From contig CM049318.1 in assembly GCA_026874595.1 (NCBI GenBank), forward strand, positions 12,381,241 through 12,445,240: a DNA stretch of 64,000 nt. The letters run 5' to 3'. How positions within the stretch are numbered: position 1 is the first letter of the stretch; every line of letters starts with the position of its first letter. Below the pieces are notes generated by a model. That model saw only the letters and a list, made by a program, of their open reading frames with translations. It was not told the DNA's origin and did no database searches. The stretch comes from Sipunculus nudus (Eukaryota; Annelida; Sipuncula; Golfingiida; Sipunculidae). The position numbers and the translations under genes were made by a program. Below, piece by piece: positions 25,110 through 38,300 of this stretch.

Positions 25110-25340
25110 CCCTGGCTCGCAGTTCTTCATTTGAGTCCCAGAGGTGGATCAGGAAATCCATCTCTTGCTGAGACTGGATACTCACAAGATCCCCGCCCAG
25201 GCCCCTACAGTAAGACCTAGCTGCTTGTCTAAACATGGTGTCTGTAGGATTGAAATGATAGCAGTTCCCATGGCAGGGCTGTGATTGTACAGGATCGCAC
25301 TGGAAAAAGCTGTGGCTAAATTTCTCACCACACAAAATCT
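25110..25340 (-). CDS. C-type lectin gene, exon 3: start of the lectin domain (partial gene)
   Basis: The minus-strand frame encodes ILCGEKFSHSFFQCDP, then CHGNCYHFNPTDTMFRQAAR and SYCRGLGGDLVSIQSQQEMD. This is the N-terminal half of a C-type lectin-like fold: the CYxF opening, the AxxYC helix and the GGDLVSI strand. An acceptor (TTTTATCAG) and a donor (GTAGGAGA) bound it, both phase 1, matching exon 2. The second half of the domain, with the Ca2+-binding EPN/QPD and WND motifs, was not found at lower coordinates, so ligand binding cannot be judged. An in-frame stop lies just past the donor. Confidence 0.8.
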
Positions 25341-26245
25341 CTGATAAAACAATGAACATTTTTGTAGTTATTTCTTTGCCCTGCAGGAATTCTAAATATA
25401 AACCTGAATAATAGCAAAACGTATACGAATATTTTCCCTTTATTATTATTATTATTTTTTTTTGGGGGGGGGGGGGTCCTCAAACATGTCGCTTCAAGTA
25501 CTGATCAAACGAAAAGCTTAAGTATATGTAAACATTTTAATTTGATCTAACATGTATCAATAATACTTTTATTTTACAATACTCTATTCCAGCTCGTGCA
25601 TAAATAATAAAATACGTATTCATCACATGATATTAGTATGTGTCCATTAAAAGTGCAACTTGAGCTTACAGTATGTTTGCTATATACGACGCTCTTCCTT
25701 AATTAAGAAAATCATAAATTATATATATATATATATGTCTATTTTTTCCATAGAAAGGTACGTCGGTAGTCAAACCTTTGTCATAACGGTTTTGGTCGAC
25801 CGTTTTTGAAATAATCTGATTTAGTGAAACTGTCTATCAGGTATTCTCGGATATTGTCAAATGTTGTCAATCAGACCGGTTTAATTCTCCATTATACTTA
25901 CTTTTGAATTTTATTTTTACAGTTTTTATTTTTCGAATTGATAAAGAATACCCGAAACCTCTAAGAACAGGTGGAAAGGGTGAAATGAGTTCAAACGTTT
26001 ATAAACAGTGTCCGATTCCCAACAATTAACAACAAAATATTTTAACTTATTCGTACCTGTTGAATACATCTGTTTTTTTTTGTATTTATTTGTACATTAT
26101 TTGTAAAACCTCAACTGTCCATAAAATACGAAGTCTCTGCATCTCCACAGGTGGCACAATTGTTTAAAATGTCTATTTAGCGGAATACTGAGTGCGATAG
26201 TTGTCTCTTACTCTGCTCAAATTAGTCGAACATATAAATACTCAC
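25341..26245 (-). other. Intron 2 of the C-type lectin gene
   Basis: It runs from a GTGAGT donor at 26240-26245 to a CAG acceptor at 25341-25343, read on the minus strand. It contains a run of 13 G residues at 25464-25476 and a short TA tract near 25718-25736. Confidence 0.65.
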
Positions 26246-26425
26246 TACATCCACTGTAACGGGCGTCCATGTTTTCACGGATGATCAGCTTAATCAGGAC
26301 AGCTGTATCCTGAACTTCGAGGGGAAGTGAACTTCGAATGGAATATATTCCATCACAAGTTTTCCTGACATTAGTGCTATTTTTGTCTTTTGCAGGTATG
26401 GTGTCCCCTTCAAATTGTTCAATCC
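26246..26425 (-). CDS. C-type lectin gene, exon 2: linker before the lectin domain
   Basis: An open 180-bp segment on the minus strand, bounded by a TGTACAG acceptor and a GTGAGT donor. It is phase 1 at both ends, so it joins exons 1 and 3 in frame. It encodes IEQFEGDTIPAKDKNS, a single TCDGIY cysteine, and ends in ENMDARYSGC. No named domain is recognised; it would form the mature N terminus of the secreted protein. Confidence 0.7.
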
Positions 26426-28029
26426 CTGTACAATTTAAAGATTGAATTAACGAGTTATCACTTTACATAATTCCCATTTATGTCACGAAGACATGCACTT
26501 TTGAACAACGATCGACGGTTTGAAAGCAAAGTTCAGTTTACAGCAACAGCTAATTGGTAGCACAAGCCCTCTTTTATCCTGGCATTTGAAAAAAAATTAT
26601 CTGTGCATGATTAGGACAGCTGACCGAGACAGCCCCACCCCCACCCCCAATCCCGAGTCAATCAAAGCTGACAGGCTAGGCGTGGCTGCTTCATTGACTT
26701 CATGGCAAAATCTAAAAAAAGAGTTTGCAGTCTGCAAAAGTTATTTATAGATCCTAACAGGAACTTGGCCTAATGCCAAATCTGAAAAAGCTGACAGTGT
26801 GCCAAAGTTATTTATAGGTACAGACAGAAACTTTGTGTATTGCAAAATCGGAATCCTTGTTTGCACTGTGTCAAAAAATATTCATAGATGCTGACAATAT
26901 CTTTGCTTGTTGCCAAAGCTGATATATAGGGCTTCAATGCTTTTTTTCGAGCCGATAGTTACTAGATTCCTTTATTCAAAATATTTAGAACAACCGATGC
27001 CTATTGAAGGCAAAATCAGAACACATATATTTTTATTAATAGATTAATGTTACACATTATTTTGGAATGGACACCAATTTCTTATATTGTCTGTACAGCT
27101 TTGCTAATATACCAACATAGGTCCGAATCTATTACCACAGAAAACTACTAACTTTGTAAAGCCTAGTCCTTTCGCTGACAAAGTTTCAATAACTCAGCCG
27201 ATAATCACTTCAGCAGAGTTGTAGAAAGACCACCAAAAACATCATTTTTGTGCAATATTAAAAAGTTTGACTCAATGGCTTTGCAAAAGAGGACAATTGC
27301 TTGGTCACATGAGCAGCTACAGCTTTCTATATTACTCTACCAAAAAAAAATAAATAAAATAAAAATAACCCGAACTCTTACACAACTGAGCGAACACTTC
27401 CAAAGGCCCATTCTTGTGAAATATTAAACAATTTGGCTCTGTTTTTCAATAAAAAAAGGAATTTAATTAGGGGCTTAAACTATGACTTTCCCCGATTAAA
27501 ACAAAACAGATGCAGGTGGCGCCACAAAAAAAGACTTAATTTCAATATGAGTCACGTGACAAACATTTGTATAAAATTTAGCGATGTTAGCTCCGGACGT
27601 TTCTGAGGTTATTATCTTAGTATGCTTTCCTGGACATTTTCCTGGACATTCGTATATCCCGAGTTTAAAAAAATGGAAGTCTTTAGTGAAATTGTCTGAC
27701 CAGTAGTACAGTACCCAGTGGCACGTAGTGTAGCCGGACGAAAAATTTACACGTAGCATTGTAGTTCCACCTCTGTTATAACAATTCGACCCCATCACTA
27801 CCTTCCGAGAAAATGTCAGTAGGGCCTCAGAAATGTACATGTACTTTATTACAAAGACGGCGGTTTATTTTTATTTCTGGTATTCTCCTTATCCAGTCAA
27901 TCTTTAAACCAAAACTCTAAAAGATTTGGGGATTAAATTTCATAGTTTTCAATTTCACTTTATCATAAGGTCACAAATATTATAATTTCAAGGCGACAAA
28001 TCGATCACTTACCTGGTATAAGGCGTGCG

Positions 28030-28082
<53 letters not shown>

Positions 28083-28091
28083 ATCACTCAC
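26426..28091 (-). other. Intron 1 of the C-type lectin gene, with a family-2 repeat
   Basis: The stretch from about 26560 to 27640 repeats phrases of the 5.4-9.1 kb family, including GCAGGTGGCGCCAC near 27511 and the 'gcagtctgccaaagctat' type of phrase. A TA tract of about 46 bp lies at 28034-28079. An extra exon-like unit lies beside it and is listed separately. Confidence 0.6.
28011..28036 (-). other. Possible alternative or duplicated signal exon
   Basis: Read on the minus strand, this encodes MFARLIPG with a phase-1 GTAAGTG donor, the same phase as the real signal exon 60 bp away, which ends CLTPG before GTGAGTG. The start codon emerges directly from the TA microsatellite. It is too short to act as a signal peptide by itself, so it may be the leftover 3' end of a duplicated exon invaded by the microsatellite. 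Confidence 0.3.
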
Positions 28092-28140
28092 CTGGTGTCA
28101 GACATGTGAATATGAGCCAGATTTGCATGTTAACGGCCAT
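28092..28140 (-). CDS. C-type lectin gene, exon 1: signal peptide
   Basis: ATG at 28140 opens MAVNMQIWLIFTCLTP, a short hydrophobic leader, then a phase-1 GTGAGT donor at 28086-28091. It joins in frame to exon 2. A possible 5'UTR acceptor, TTTTCCTCAG, lies 9 bp upstream of the start codon, so a non-coding first exon may lie further up. The leader fits a secreted lectin. Confidence 0.7.
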
Positions 28141-30057
28141 GAATCCCGCTGAGGAAAACAAACACCTATTGTAGGATAAATTTCAATTAACGAAGTCGCC
28201 GTAAAAAAATTCTGATTTATGGGAATCCACATTGGCGTTATCAGTTACTGTCTGGTACGTCTATATCACGGTACCATCTAGATCCTAGACAAACATCCCT
28301 GGCTATATGAATATCAAGCTATTAATGTAATTACCTCTGTTTACCATCATTTTGCACATATCTGCTCAATATAAAGTGACTCTAACAGAAGCATTTCATT
28401 AACATTCGCATATGAACTTCTTCCTGCTTTTGTACAAACAGAGCATACCAGTTATAATATTTATTATTATTCTAATTTATTTTTATTCGAGTGCGTTAAC
28501 CTAATTAAGATGTAAAATCATAATAATCCAAAGGATATCCCATCTTTAATTTTGTAACCAAGCTATATCAGCTATCAAGCTATATCAGACTTTTGAAAAT
28601 ACCCCAATGAGAAAATCTTCGGGTTCAGAATAAGAATCCCTCAGTAGCGCTCAAATAACTACACCAAGACAGGCTCGTGTGGTGTAGGTATCTGAGAATC
28701 AAGTATAAATACGCTCCACTGGTTGTGGGGGCTTTGGCCTCCACTGCAACTGTTTTAAACATCAATCATATACGCGAGACAAACTTTACAAAATTATTAA
28801 TTTTAATTATACATTATTCTTAACATGTATTCCATATGGATCTTAATATGTCAGTTTCTCCGTTCCATGTAAATGTCCTTTCCATCATCCCAATGACAGA
28901 AAACTGACTACTTCCAGAAATGATAAAGCACACCTACATTACATTTCAAATGATCAAGGATTTTAATAATGGATTCGTTCGTGTGTTAATGGACTGTCTA
29001 AAGCTGCATAGGCGTAGATAATAATTGAATTAAAACAGACAGGTTGTTATTATTGGCAGGAATAATTGAATATGTACTTTGTATCATTGAAATCTAGACT
29101 TTGGGTGGAGGCGAGTTCCACTCTATGGCAATGACTTTGTTACAGATATATCCCAACCTATGCTTAGTATAAAGCTATCATTTTACAAAGGCGACCCCCA
29201 TAGGTCATGACATCAAGCTTACTACCATGACATTTTATCAAGACAAACACAATAGGATATATCTCATCTGAATGTCCAATTCAAATTAACTTCAGATGTG
29301 ATCTTGACCTTTGGCCTTCTGACAATAAGAATATGAGAATAAGGTCAAGGTCACCAGTTTTCAATCTCCTGTGAGAATTAAAATTAATTTAAGAACACTT
29401 TGCCTATCAAATTTGAGGAAAACAAAGTTATCAAGTTCACAAGAATTACTAAAGATGATGAAATTCAAGGACAATTTCTCCATTCTTCATACTCCTCCGA
29501 AAATATGGCATCTACTTGGATTTTACGGTGTCACACTCCATGGATAAATTTCATCAAAAACAACTTACAGACACCAAATAAAATTAACTGTAGTTGTCGC
29601 CACCAGTCTTCTACACAAGATACACCATTACAAGATCTATGGACATGCACATTTTGAGGTGGACACATCAAACCACTCTGAACATGCGCTAGATAAGGAT
29701 CAAACTAGAACATTGTGAATCCTCCCTGTACAAATCTGTCTTTTGATGCACACGAGATGGAGGACTCGGGTCCAGTTTTTGGGGACTCTTACCTGTTTTG
29801 TACCATCGATGCTTTTTTTAACCTGACACTTAGAACTTTGAAAGCCAGTCCATCATTTTTTTTCTGCCAGGTAAACGCATGAAAGACGGCCGACTACTCC
29901 CCAAGTTTTCTATATATACGGTTATTAAACACGACTCGGGTCTCTCCGTTGTTGCGTACCTTGGGCTTGGAACATTTTTAAAGTAAACTAGATGTGTTGG
30001 AACGATACGAATGTCACCGCCTTTAGCAAATAAGAAATATTTGTTAAAGTTTGTAAA
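28141..30057. other. Intergenic, no gene recognised
   Basis: Contains 'gtcaaggtcaccag' and 'ttgacctttggcc' phrases near 29295-29360 that recall the repeats at 36.3-37.6 kb, so part is probably old repeat. A TATAAATA lies near 28707 on the plus strand, but no gene follows it. Confidence 0.4.
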
Positions 30058-30826
30058 ATTTTCTATGTTCAGGAGCTGTCATACGGTCAAAAGTAGGTAA
30101 ACCAGGACAAAATGAGAACTCAATCTGTAAGTGGTCATTTTGCTGCAACACACAAAAAATCGGGCCAATATCTGCAGGAATTGCGAAAAAAAGTGGGTAC
30201 ATGTGCATTTATCATGAAAATTTCAATTTTTCATGTTATTTCTATGTACAGTATCATCATACAGTAAAAGTAGGTCAAACAGGGCAAAACGCAATCTCGA
30301 TCTGTAACTAGTCATAAATTGCCCACACACCAAAAATCAGGCCGATATCTGTGGGCATTTCGAAAAAAAGTCCGTACATGTGCATTTGTCATAAAAAATC
30401 AACTTTTCTTGAAATTTTCTATGTTTAGGAGCCGTCATACGGTCAAAAGTAAGTCCTCCAGGAAAAAACGCGAACTTGATCTGTGAGTGGTCATTATGTG
30501 CCCACACACCAAAAATTAGACCAATATCTGCAAGCATTGGGAAAAGTGTCCATACATGTGCATTTGTCATGAAAATTTCTGTTTCATGAAATTTTCTATG
30601 TTCCGGAGCCGTCATACTGGCAAAAGTAGGTCAATCGGGACAAAATGCGAACTCGATGTGTAAGTGGTCATTATGAACCCACACTAGAGAAATTAGGCCA
30701 ATATCTGCAAGCATTGGGGAAATAGATTGTTGAAATTTTCTGTTCCGGAGCCGTCATATGGTCAAAAGTAGGTCAAGCGGGATGAAACGTGAACTCGATC
30801 TGTAACTGGTCCTTATCTGCCCAACA
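30058..30826. repeat. Tandem array, unit about 178 bp, five copies
   Basis: The phrase 'gagccgtcatacggtcaaaagtagg' or a close variant recurs at about 30071, 30249, 30427, 30603 and 30748, giving steps of 178, 178, 176 and 145 bp. Units also share 'gtaagtggtcattatg' and 'acatgtgcatttgtcat' phrases. The array stops directly at the start of family-1 copy B. Confidence 0.88.
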
Positions 30827-30830
30827 CAAA

Positions 30831-32754
30831 AACAAGGGACCCATGGGTCACGGCGCTCAGCTGTTATATATGATAAAAAATATGATTTGGGAAGGAGGCA
30901 CATGCTTGTTTTGTGTGGTAATAAATATAAGCTTTATTATGAATTGCTGGTGTTTAGCTTATGTATGATTTTGATAGTATCTTTGGAGACAGGGAAGAGG
31001 ATTGATTTCATTTATTTTATTAACAAATGGAGTGCTATTGTCACACAGATTTTGACTTGGCCATATAACTTATAAGCAGCACATATAATAAAAGAGTAAC
31101 TATTTATTAAAATTTAATAACAAATATTGTGCCAATATAATTTTTATTTAAAAAAATAATAAGAAAATCATATGATTTTTAAAAATAAAATATTACTGAA
31201 ATGATTATTGAAATAATATTATAGAATTTATTCATGAATGCATTCATGAATACATTTTGAAAGTATCTGCACTGGTATTCAAATACTTTCATTTTTACCT
31301 GAATTCATATTCTTATGCAATAAAATTTTTTAATGCAGTACATATTCATATTCGTAATCAAATACATTAGCAAAGCATTCGCACCATGTCTAGTATTTAT
31401 TCAGTTTTAGGGAAACAATGATGTTGAGAATCCAGAATATACAAAATTCACACATCTAAATAATGATCATAAGTACCTGGTTTTATGGCTTTTATTTATG
31501 TTAAAAAAAATGTATATTCATTTTGGACTACTTTCACATCAATCTACACACTTGACACAGTAGGGATCTAGATTAAAATTATCAACTGCATCGTAGGATC
31601 CCTAATGATTAGTAATGAATAATATGATTTATTTTTTATCATTAAAATTTCACTGAAAAATACCATAGGTGACTGCATGATGTTATTTGGAATAACATTG
31701 ACATTGACATTCTATCCATCCATACAAGATTCTTACATCATCAGTAACTGCAAGTTAATTTTCTGTTACTCATCAACTAACAAATTCCTTTTCTATAAAT
31801 TTTTCTTTAATTTGTTATAAAAAAAATACAAAATTATTAATTTATTGTTTATTGTTATGTTGTTTTTCAAAACAACTACTAGATCAGTTGGGTTGGACAC
31901 CTGGATCAACTGTGGCTTGGCATTAGCTGCCTGGCTGCCCCAATGTACGCCTCAAGCATGCATAATCTGATGAAAGGTCAACAAGGTCAACATACAGGTG
32001 ACTGAGGAGGGGCTGGATTAAGCCTGGGTCTGACATGGTATCATAAAAACATTAATAAAAGCTACAATATTTGGCCAATTTCTCTCAGCTTTCTAAACTA
32101 CAAAGAGGAAATCCTTATGTGTGCATAATATGAAAATTATATCAACAGTGCTCTCAGGAAACAAACGTGCCATGGTCAAACTTGGGCAAAATTTAAGGTA
32201 CTAATTTTATATTTATACTAATAACTTATAAAATTTGAAAAATTCAGAACTAATTTTTGGTATTCAATTGAATCTTGATTAAATAATGTTACATCCCTGA
32301 CAAAAAATCTCTAGCTTCAGCAATCCTCTTGTTAAGGGAGTTAATGTATTTCTTGATTTTTTCAAAAGTGCATTATATTTGGGCCCATAACTTAAAACAA
32401 TTAAGCAATACTGACATCATTTCTGGCATAGTGAATGTACAGAAAAATATGTATATTATATATGATCAAAGTCAGATCAGTGGTTTTGATATTAGGCAGT
32501 CTTACAGTGGAACAATGGGTTTTTAATGGAAAAATGAAGTTTTTCATTAATATTTCGAAGGAATTAAGTCCTATTGAGCCAATTTTTGGCATGGTAGGAG
32601 ATTTTGGGGACATCTAACTGTATGTCGAATTTCAGATTCGTAGGTCCAATGGTGTCGAAACGTGCCAGTCTTACGGACGGACATCCGGACAGACAAACGG
32701 ACGGACGACGGACCACGACTATAGCTCAGATGACATAGTCAGCTGAGCTAAAAA
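30831..32754. repeat. Dispersed repeat family 1, copy B
   Basis: Starts AACAAGGGACCCATGGGTCA then CGGCGCTCAGCTG and ends CTATAGCTCAGATGAC, AGTCAGCTGAGCTAAAAA, with an ACGG-rich tract just before. It matches copy A along its length in the same orientation but lacks the internal duplication. The CAGCTGAG motifs at the two ends are inverted relative to each other. Confidence 0.82.
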
Positions 32755-34690
32755 CACATTGCGGAAAAAGTCTAAAACTTGTTTCATTTCGGAAGGACAG
32801 GACGGAATGATGGACATGGGTAAAACTATATGCCCCGGCCACTTTGTCGCGGGGCATAAAAAATCTTTTCTTTGAAAATATCACAGTCAATTGTCAACCG
32901 ATGATGGTCACGGAAGATAAGCTTGCAGCTTGAATGTCAGTTGGTGTCGGAGGACATTACAGTCAGGAGGCTCAACTTACAGCTTGTGATGTCGTTTAAT
33001 GAGATTACAGTCCGGTAGGTCCAATTTCCAATTTTGACTTTGTTGATTAAAGATAGTAGAATCTGTGAGGCCTAATTTGTTCGTTGTTGTTTGGAGATAT
33101 AGAGTACAGACTTGGAACACGATGGTCCAATATCTATTTTTGAAAATACAGGTAGTCCTAACGACATTTCTGATATGTGCTGAACAGTTGATTACAGTTT
33201 TTGATAGGAATTGGAAGACACAGACACAATAAATAACAAAACCAGGTATTATGTTGCTGTTTAGCTTTTAATATTTCACCCTTTCAATATTACCTTCAGA
33301 TTTATCGCACCTGAATCCATATGAAGTTATAAAGGTACCACTGATCAATCTCATGGACGTATTCAAATTAATCCAGATTAATTACCTGTTTTATCATACT
33401 GGTAATCTCTGGATAGCATAAACAATACTTGTGCAAGTTTTCAAAAGAAAAAGTACAAACTACTTGTATCTTTATATTAAGAACTACAAATGAAGTTCGT
33501 GAAATTTTCTCTCTCTCTTTTGGCTCGTACACGGCGAGCCTAATCGTTGTGTGTGTAACACTGGTTTCCAGTTTCATTCAGAGTCAGACCTCAAATAAAC
33601 CAATCACCGGTAATCTTTCTCTTCCTGATATATTACAGGTTCTGACGTTATTTACCAATTAATTGGGCACCTCAGCATGTCTTCATTATTAACTACGGTT
33701 TACCGCTATTGCATATCAGCGCCATCTTGTGTACATTTTGTCATAACATTTAAGTAAGGCATCAAAACTTGATAATTCTTTGCTATACTCATATACATTT
33801 GAGTGGATTGCCAATAAGAATATATAACATTTCACTCAGTGGAGCTGAAATATGATTAAAGCCTACCTTTAATCGAAATGATAGATATCTTTAAATTCTA
33901 AGTCGTTCAACGTCTGAATATTACATGGCGCTGAAGAGCAACAGTGGAAGTCACAGTAAATAGCAATAGTCGTCTTCAAAGGTACCCCATTCACTGTACC
34001 TCTCATTACATGAAACATTACCATCTCTAAGGATAGTTTCATCTTCAACTACTGCAAAATCTGTTCCAGTTCACATGATATAAAATCTCAGAAAATATAT
34101 TCAGCATCAAAGTTCAACGCCCAACAGCTTGTTTATCCTCCTATATTTTCTATATTTTCCTTTGTATTCTAAAGGAAGCAATAAGACCATGTCTGTAACA
34201 TATACCATGATCCTTTCTGTAGAAAATTTTGTTCATCGCTTTCTGCAGAAAGCTGAATAGGTCATTGGCTGATACAAACTATAACCCTGGATTATGATTA
34301 TTTTCTGAGTAAAGCATGTTTTAGTGATCTAAAAATCTCTCCTGAATACAGTTTTTCATTATTCAAGAACATAGCAGTCTCTCTGAAAATTACTGACATC
34401 ACATTATACCTGCCACAAATCAATTATCATAACAAAATCAGCAGCTCTCATGAATGTACATCAACATGTATATGTCCATGTACCATTATGGTAACACTTA
34501 ATATAATTAAAAACAGTAATCAACAATTCTGTTTTACTCATTGTACCTACTTTAAAGTTTGCAGTATTTAATTGCACATTTTCCTGTTTTAAACAATTTG
34601 AATATTCCCCCTATGTCCTAAATAAGAAATCAATTTTTAAAGCAAGAATATTTTATCATCAAACTTAACAAATATGGCAGAGTGACCCCC
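32755..34690. other. Intergenic, no gene recognised
   Basis: Short open frames only. A GC-richer phrase near 33510-33545 is not recognised. Confidence 0.4.
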
Positions 34691-35242
34691 CATTTTCCCT
34701 GAATTCCTGTCAATGCCCTGGCATGTCATCACCTGGCACACGTTTACCTATTTCCACCATATGGACCCATCCACCAGGCTTTCTGATGAACACTTCTGGA
34801 AAAGTCCATTTATGCTGAGGGGTAACTGCATGAGCACAACTTTGAATGTATGTTTTGGGTAAAATCTTGGGAACTGAGTAACAAAATGCCATGAACAAAT
34901 GCTCTTCTTTCATTATCTAAGTGAAATGCTCCAGCTTTGTTATGTACCCTTGAGTCTGTTAAATAATAAATTTCACTTTCATGTATGGCAGTAATATTAT
35001 ATAGGGTTTGGTTCCTATAGAAGAATTTTTAAAAATAAAGAATATGATTCATTCATATCAATTTGTGATCATAAATCATTTAAAGGTAAGTTTTGTTTGT
35101 AGACAAAAATTCAACAATATGTCTGTGAGCTTTGTTGGGCTTTGCCACCCCTCAGTCTGGACAATACCACTTTCCAGCTTATTCCATTTTACTATTTGGG
35201 GGGTGAAAGGTCAGAATGATGTCACTGATGATGTGTGTGTAT
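34691..35242 (-). other. Probable 3'UTR and downstream flank of LSM12
   Basis: This lies directly past the LSM12 stop codon. A 67-codon minus-strand frame (34710-34913) is present but resembles no known protein. No polyadenylation signal was fixed. Confidence 0.35.
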
Positions 35243-35305
35243 TCAGGATGAAGGTGGGGATGGGCCCTTGTTACCCTCTGCCAGATCTCGATGATGTTTA
35301 TCAAC
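35243..35305 (-). CDS. LSM12: LSM12 exon 5 (last coding exon)
   Basis: Phase 0 after a TTGTTACAG acceptor. Encodes VDKHHRDLAEGNKGPSPPSS and a TGA stop. It aligns with the VEKHFRDVE segment of vertebrate LSM12 but has a shorter tail. Confidence 0.9.
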   Translation of the reverse strand, partial: VDKHHRDLAEGNKGPSPPSS

Positions 35306-38300
35306 CTGTAACAATCAAGAAAAACAATATTCTCACTCAGAGCTTCATATGACATAATATCAATGAAAAAAAAATCTGTAACATTTCTTAAAATCAAATT
35401 GCAATTCTTTAATGTTTCTCAGTGTAGGAGTATTTCTTGCATTTAATATTATGAAGGACTTTTTGGTCATGAGGCTCAGATGAAATCAATTATGAGAATA
35501 TATTTCATAAAAGCCTTACACATTGAAATCCTGCAACAGCAAATTTGTTTATCATAATTTGAGAAAAATACAAAATACACACCTTGGAAATTACCAGTGT
35601 ACATTTATGGACTACAAGAAAGATGAAGTAGCCTTCATGATTACATATTTGCATATGTTGAGGGAAGAATAAAAATCTAGGAAGATCCAGAATCTTCCAG
35701 GGAAAACAGAATTCTCATTCATCCTGAGATGAGGGTCAAGAGATGATTTGAAATTATTCCTGTTCTTCCAAGGAAAAATGAGAATTCCAGTTTGTGCCAA
35801 GATTACTATTTTTTCCCTGAAGAGACTGGAATTCAGTTTTGAAATTTAAACCATGGAAAAATGAGATTTCTTATTTATCCAAGGAAAAACAGGAATCATT
35901 AAATGCAACTTTTAAACTCTTTTACTTTTTTTATTTTTTTTTGTTTTCTTTCCAAATTTTCAGATAGAAACTTTGATTTTATTTCTTTCACATTAATTCT
36001 GAACTGTTCAAGTAGTTAAGAAGTAAATGAACAAATATACATTCACATAAAATGAATTAATATGTGAATAAAATAGGACTGAAGCTTTTAATTTCAAGTT
36101 GAGATAAGTGAAATATATGTATAACAGATTTCTTCTTTTTTTTGTACTATTATCATAATGAAAGCTAGGGCAGATCCTTGATAATAAGCTGTCAGAAAAT
36201 AATTAGCTGGGAAAAATGAGAATTCCCATTCTTCCCAGGAAAAACCAGAATTCTCAATTGTTCTGGGAACAAGGGACCCATGGGTCTTGACGCTCAGCTG
36301 CATTTGTCTTTAAGGATATATGTTTAGGTGGTTTTCCAAAATATTGGTCCTGTGATCAGTTTGAAGCCAACCTGTCTACCCAAAATGGAGTTATCATCCA
36401 TAAACTAATTTGTGAATGGATGGGCCCTGTGACCTTTACCTTTGACCTTATGACCCCAAAATCAAAAGGAAACTTCCCCTATTGGCAGGTGCACCACATG
36501 TTGATGATGGAAGGATTGAAATGAAAAGTTTGGCTTAAAATGCATCCACAATCTTTCTAAAGTAGTGGGTCCTGTTACCTTGACCTTTGATCTCATGACC
36601 CAAGAATCAACAGTTCTTACTTTAGTGGTGGGCCATTTATAAGTCAAGTTTGAACCCAATATTTCAAACTAAACTGGTGTTATCATCTGGAAACTAATAT
36701 GTAGATTGATGGCCCCCATGACCTTGACCTTGTGACCCCAAAATCTATCAGTTACTTCTACTACTGGCAGGTGAGCAACATCTGGAAGATAGAATGTTTG
36801 GTACAGAAAGTTTGGCTAAAAATACATCAACAAGCTTTTTTAAAGAAGTGGGTCCTGTGACCTTGACCTTTGGCCTTATGATCCAAAAATCAATAGGGTT
36901 CTTTCATTATTGCTGGGTCATATATAAGTCAAAATTGAAACCGATATGTCAATCCAAACTGGAGTTATCATCCAGAAACAAATATGTGGACAGATGGGCT
37001 CCTATGATGAACAGAATCTTCCCCTATTGGCAGGTTAGCAATATCTTGAAGATGGAAAGTTTGGGATGAAAAGTTTGGCTTCAAATGCATATGCATTCTT
37101 TTTAAAGAAATGAGTCCTGTGACCATGACCTTTGACCGTTGGACCCCAAAAGCCACACAGTTCTTACTTTAGTGGTGAGTCATACATAAGTTAAGTTTGA
37201 AACCAATATGTCAAACTAAACTGGAGTTATCATCTGGAAACTAATTTGTAAACAGATGGCCACTGTGACCATGAACTTTCACGATGTGACTCCAAATTCA
37301 TTTATGCTCTCCACATACTGGCAAGTCAGCTAAATGTGCAAAATGGAAGGTTTGGGATGAAAAGCTTGGCTTAAAATGCAGCCATAATCTTTTTAAAAGA
37401 GTGAGTCCTGTGACCTTGACCTCTGACCCCAAAATCATATAGATTCTTGCTTTAGTGGTGGGCCATATGTAAGTCAAGTTTGAAATCCATGTGTCAATAC
37501 AACCTGGAGTTATCATCTGGAAACAAATTTGTGTGGATGGACAGACAGACAGACAAACTGACAGGGTGATAACTATATGGTATCCACTAGTGATCAATAA
37601 ACACACCAGGTTTTGGGACACCAGATGTAATTACAGCTGAGAAACTGACATGATTGTTGTCATTTTATAGTAAAAAAAATATTCGTTCAAATAACAAAAA
37701 ATACTTTTCAGGAACTGACAAAACTAGTCATGGTCAATATTCAAGGAAAGATTCATGACAATCCATGCATTAATTATCAAGATTCCCACCTGGCCCCACC
37801 TGTCTGGTTTATGAGAAAATTTTCCAAGATGAATAGCCATGCCGAATTTCAAACCAATACCTTGAACCACTGTGATATGAGCAATTTTCACCCAAAGCAC
37901 ATGTACACAAGGATGCAACGCCAACATGATTGCAGATGGCACCACCAGCCTTGAGTTCAAGACGGAGGTGTCCAAGATCTATGTATATGCACAATTTCAG
38001 GCCAATAGGGCAAATCACTCCTCAGAAAAGGTTTTCAGTACGAAGTTTCTTGGTCCAGCGGTTACAATTTCTGCCCTGTTAACGGACAGTTGGATGGATA
38101 GATAAACAGTGATTGCTATAGCTCATATGACTTTCAGTCAGCTGAGCTTAAAATCTATTGTTATGTACACTTCAAAACTGCCCACTATGAAAATCACTGT
38201 TGTTAATGTATTTGTCACAGGCAAGATTAGAATCCAGGCAGATTTAAAATCTGCCTAGGCAAGATTGAAATTTTGATTCTGCCTAGGCAAGATTCAAATC

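Noticed and set aside
33429-33662. 77-codon plus-strand frame with a hydrophobic stretch
   Set aside because: No domain, weak start context and no neighbouring exon; the length is within chance for this composition.
34710-34913. 67-codon minus-strand frame as an extra LSM12 exon
   Set aside because: The LSM12 frame already ends in a proper stop at 35243 with a family-like C terminus, and this frame resembles nothing known.
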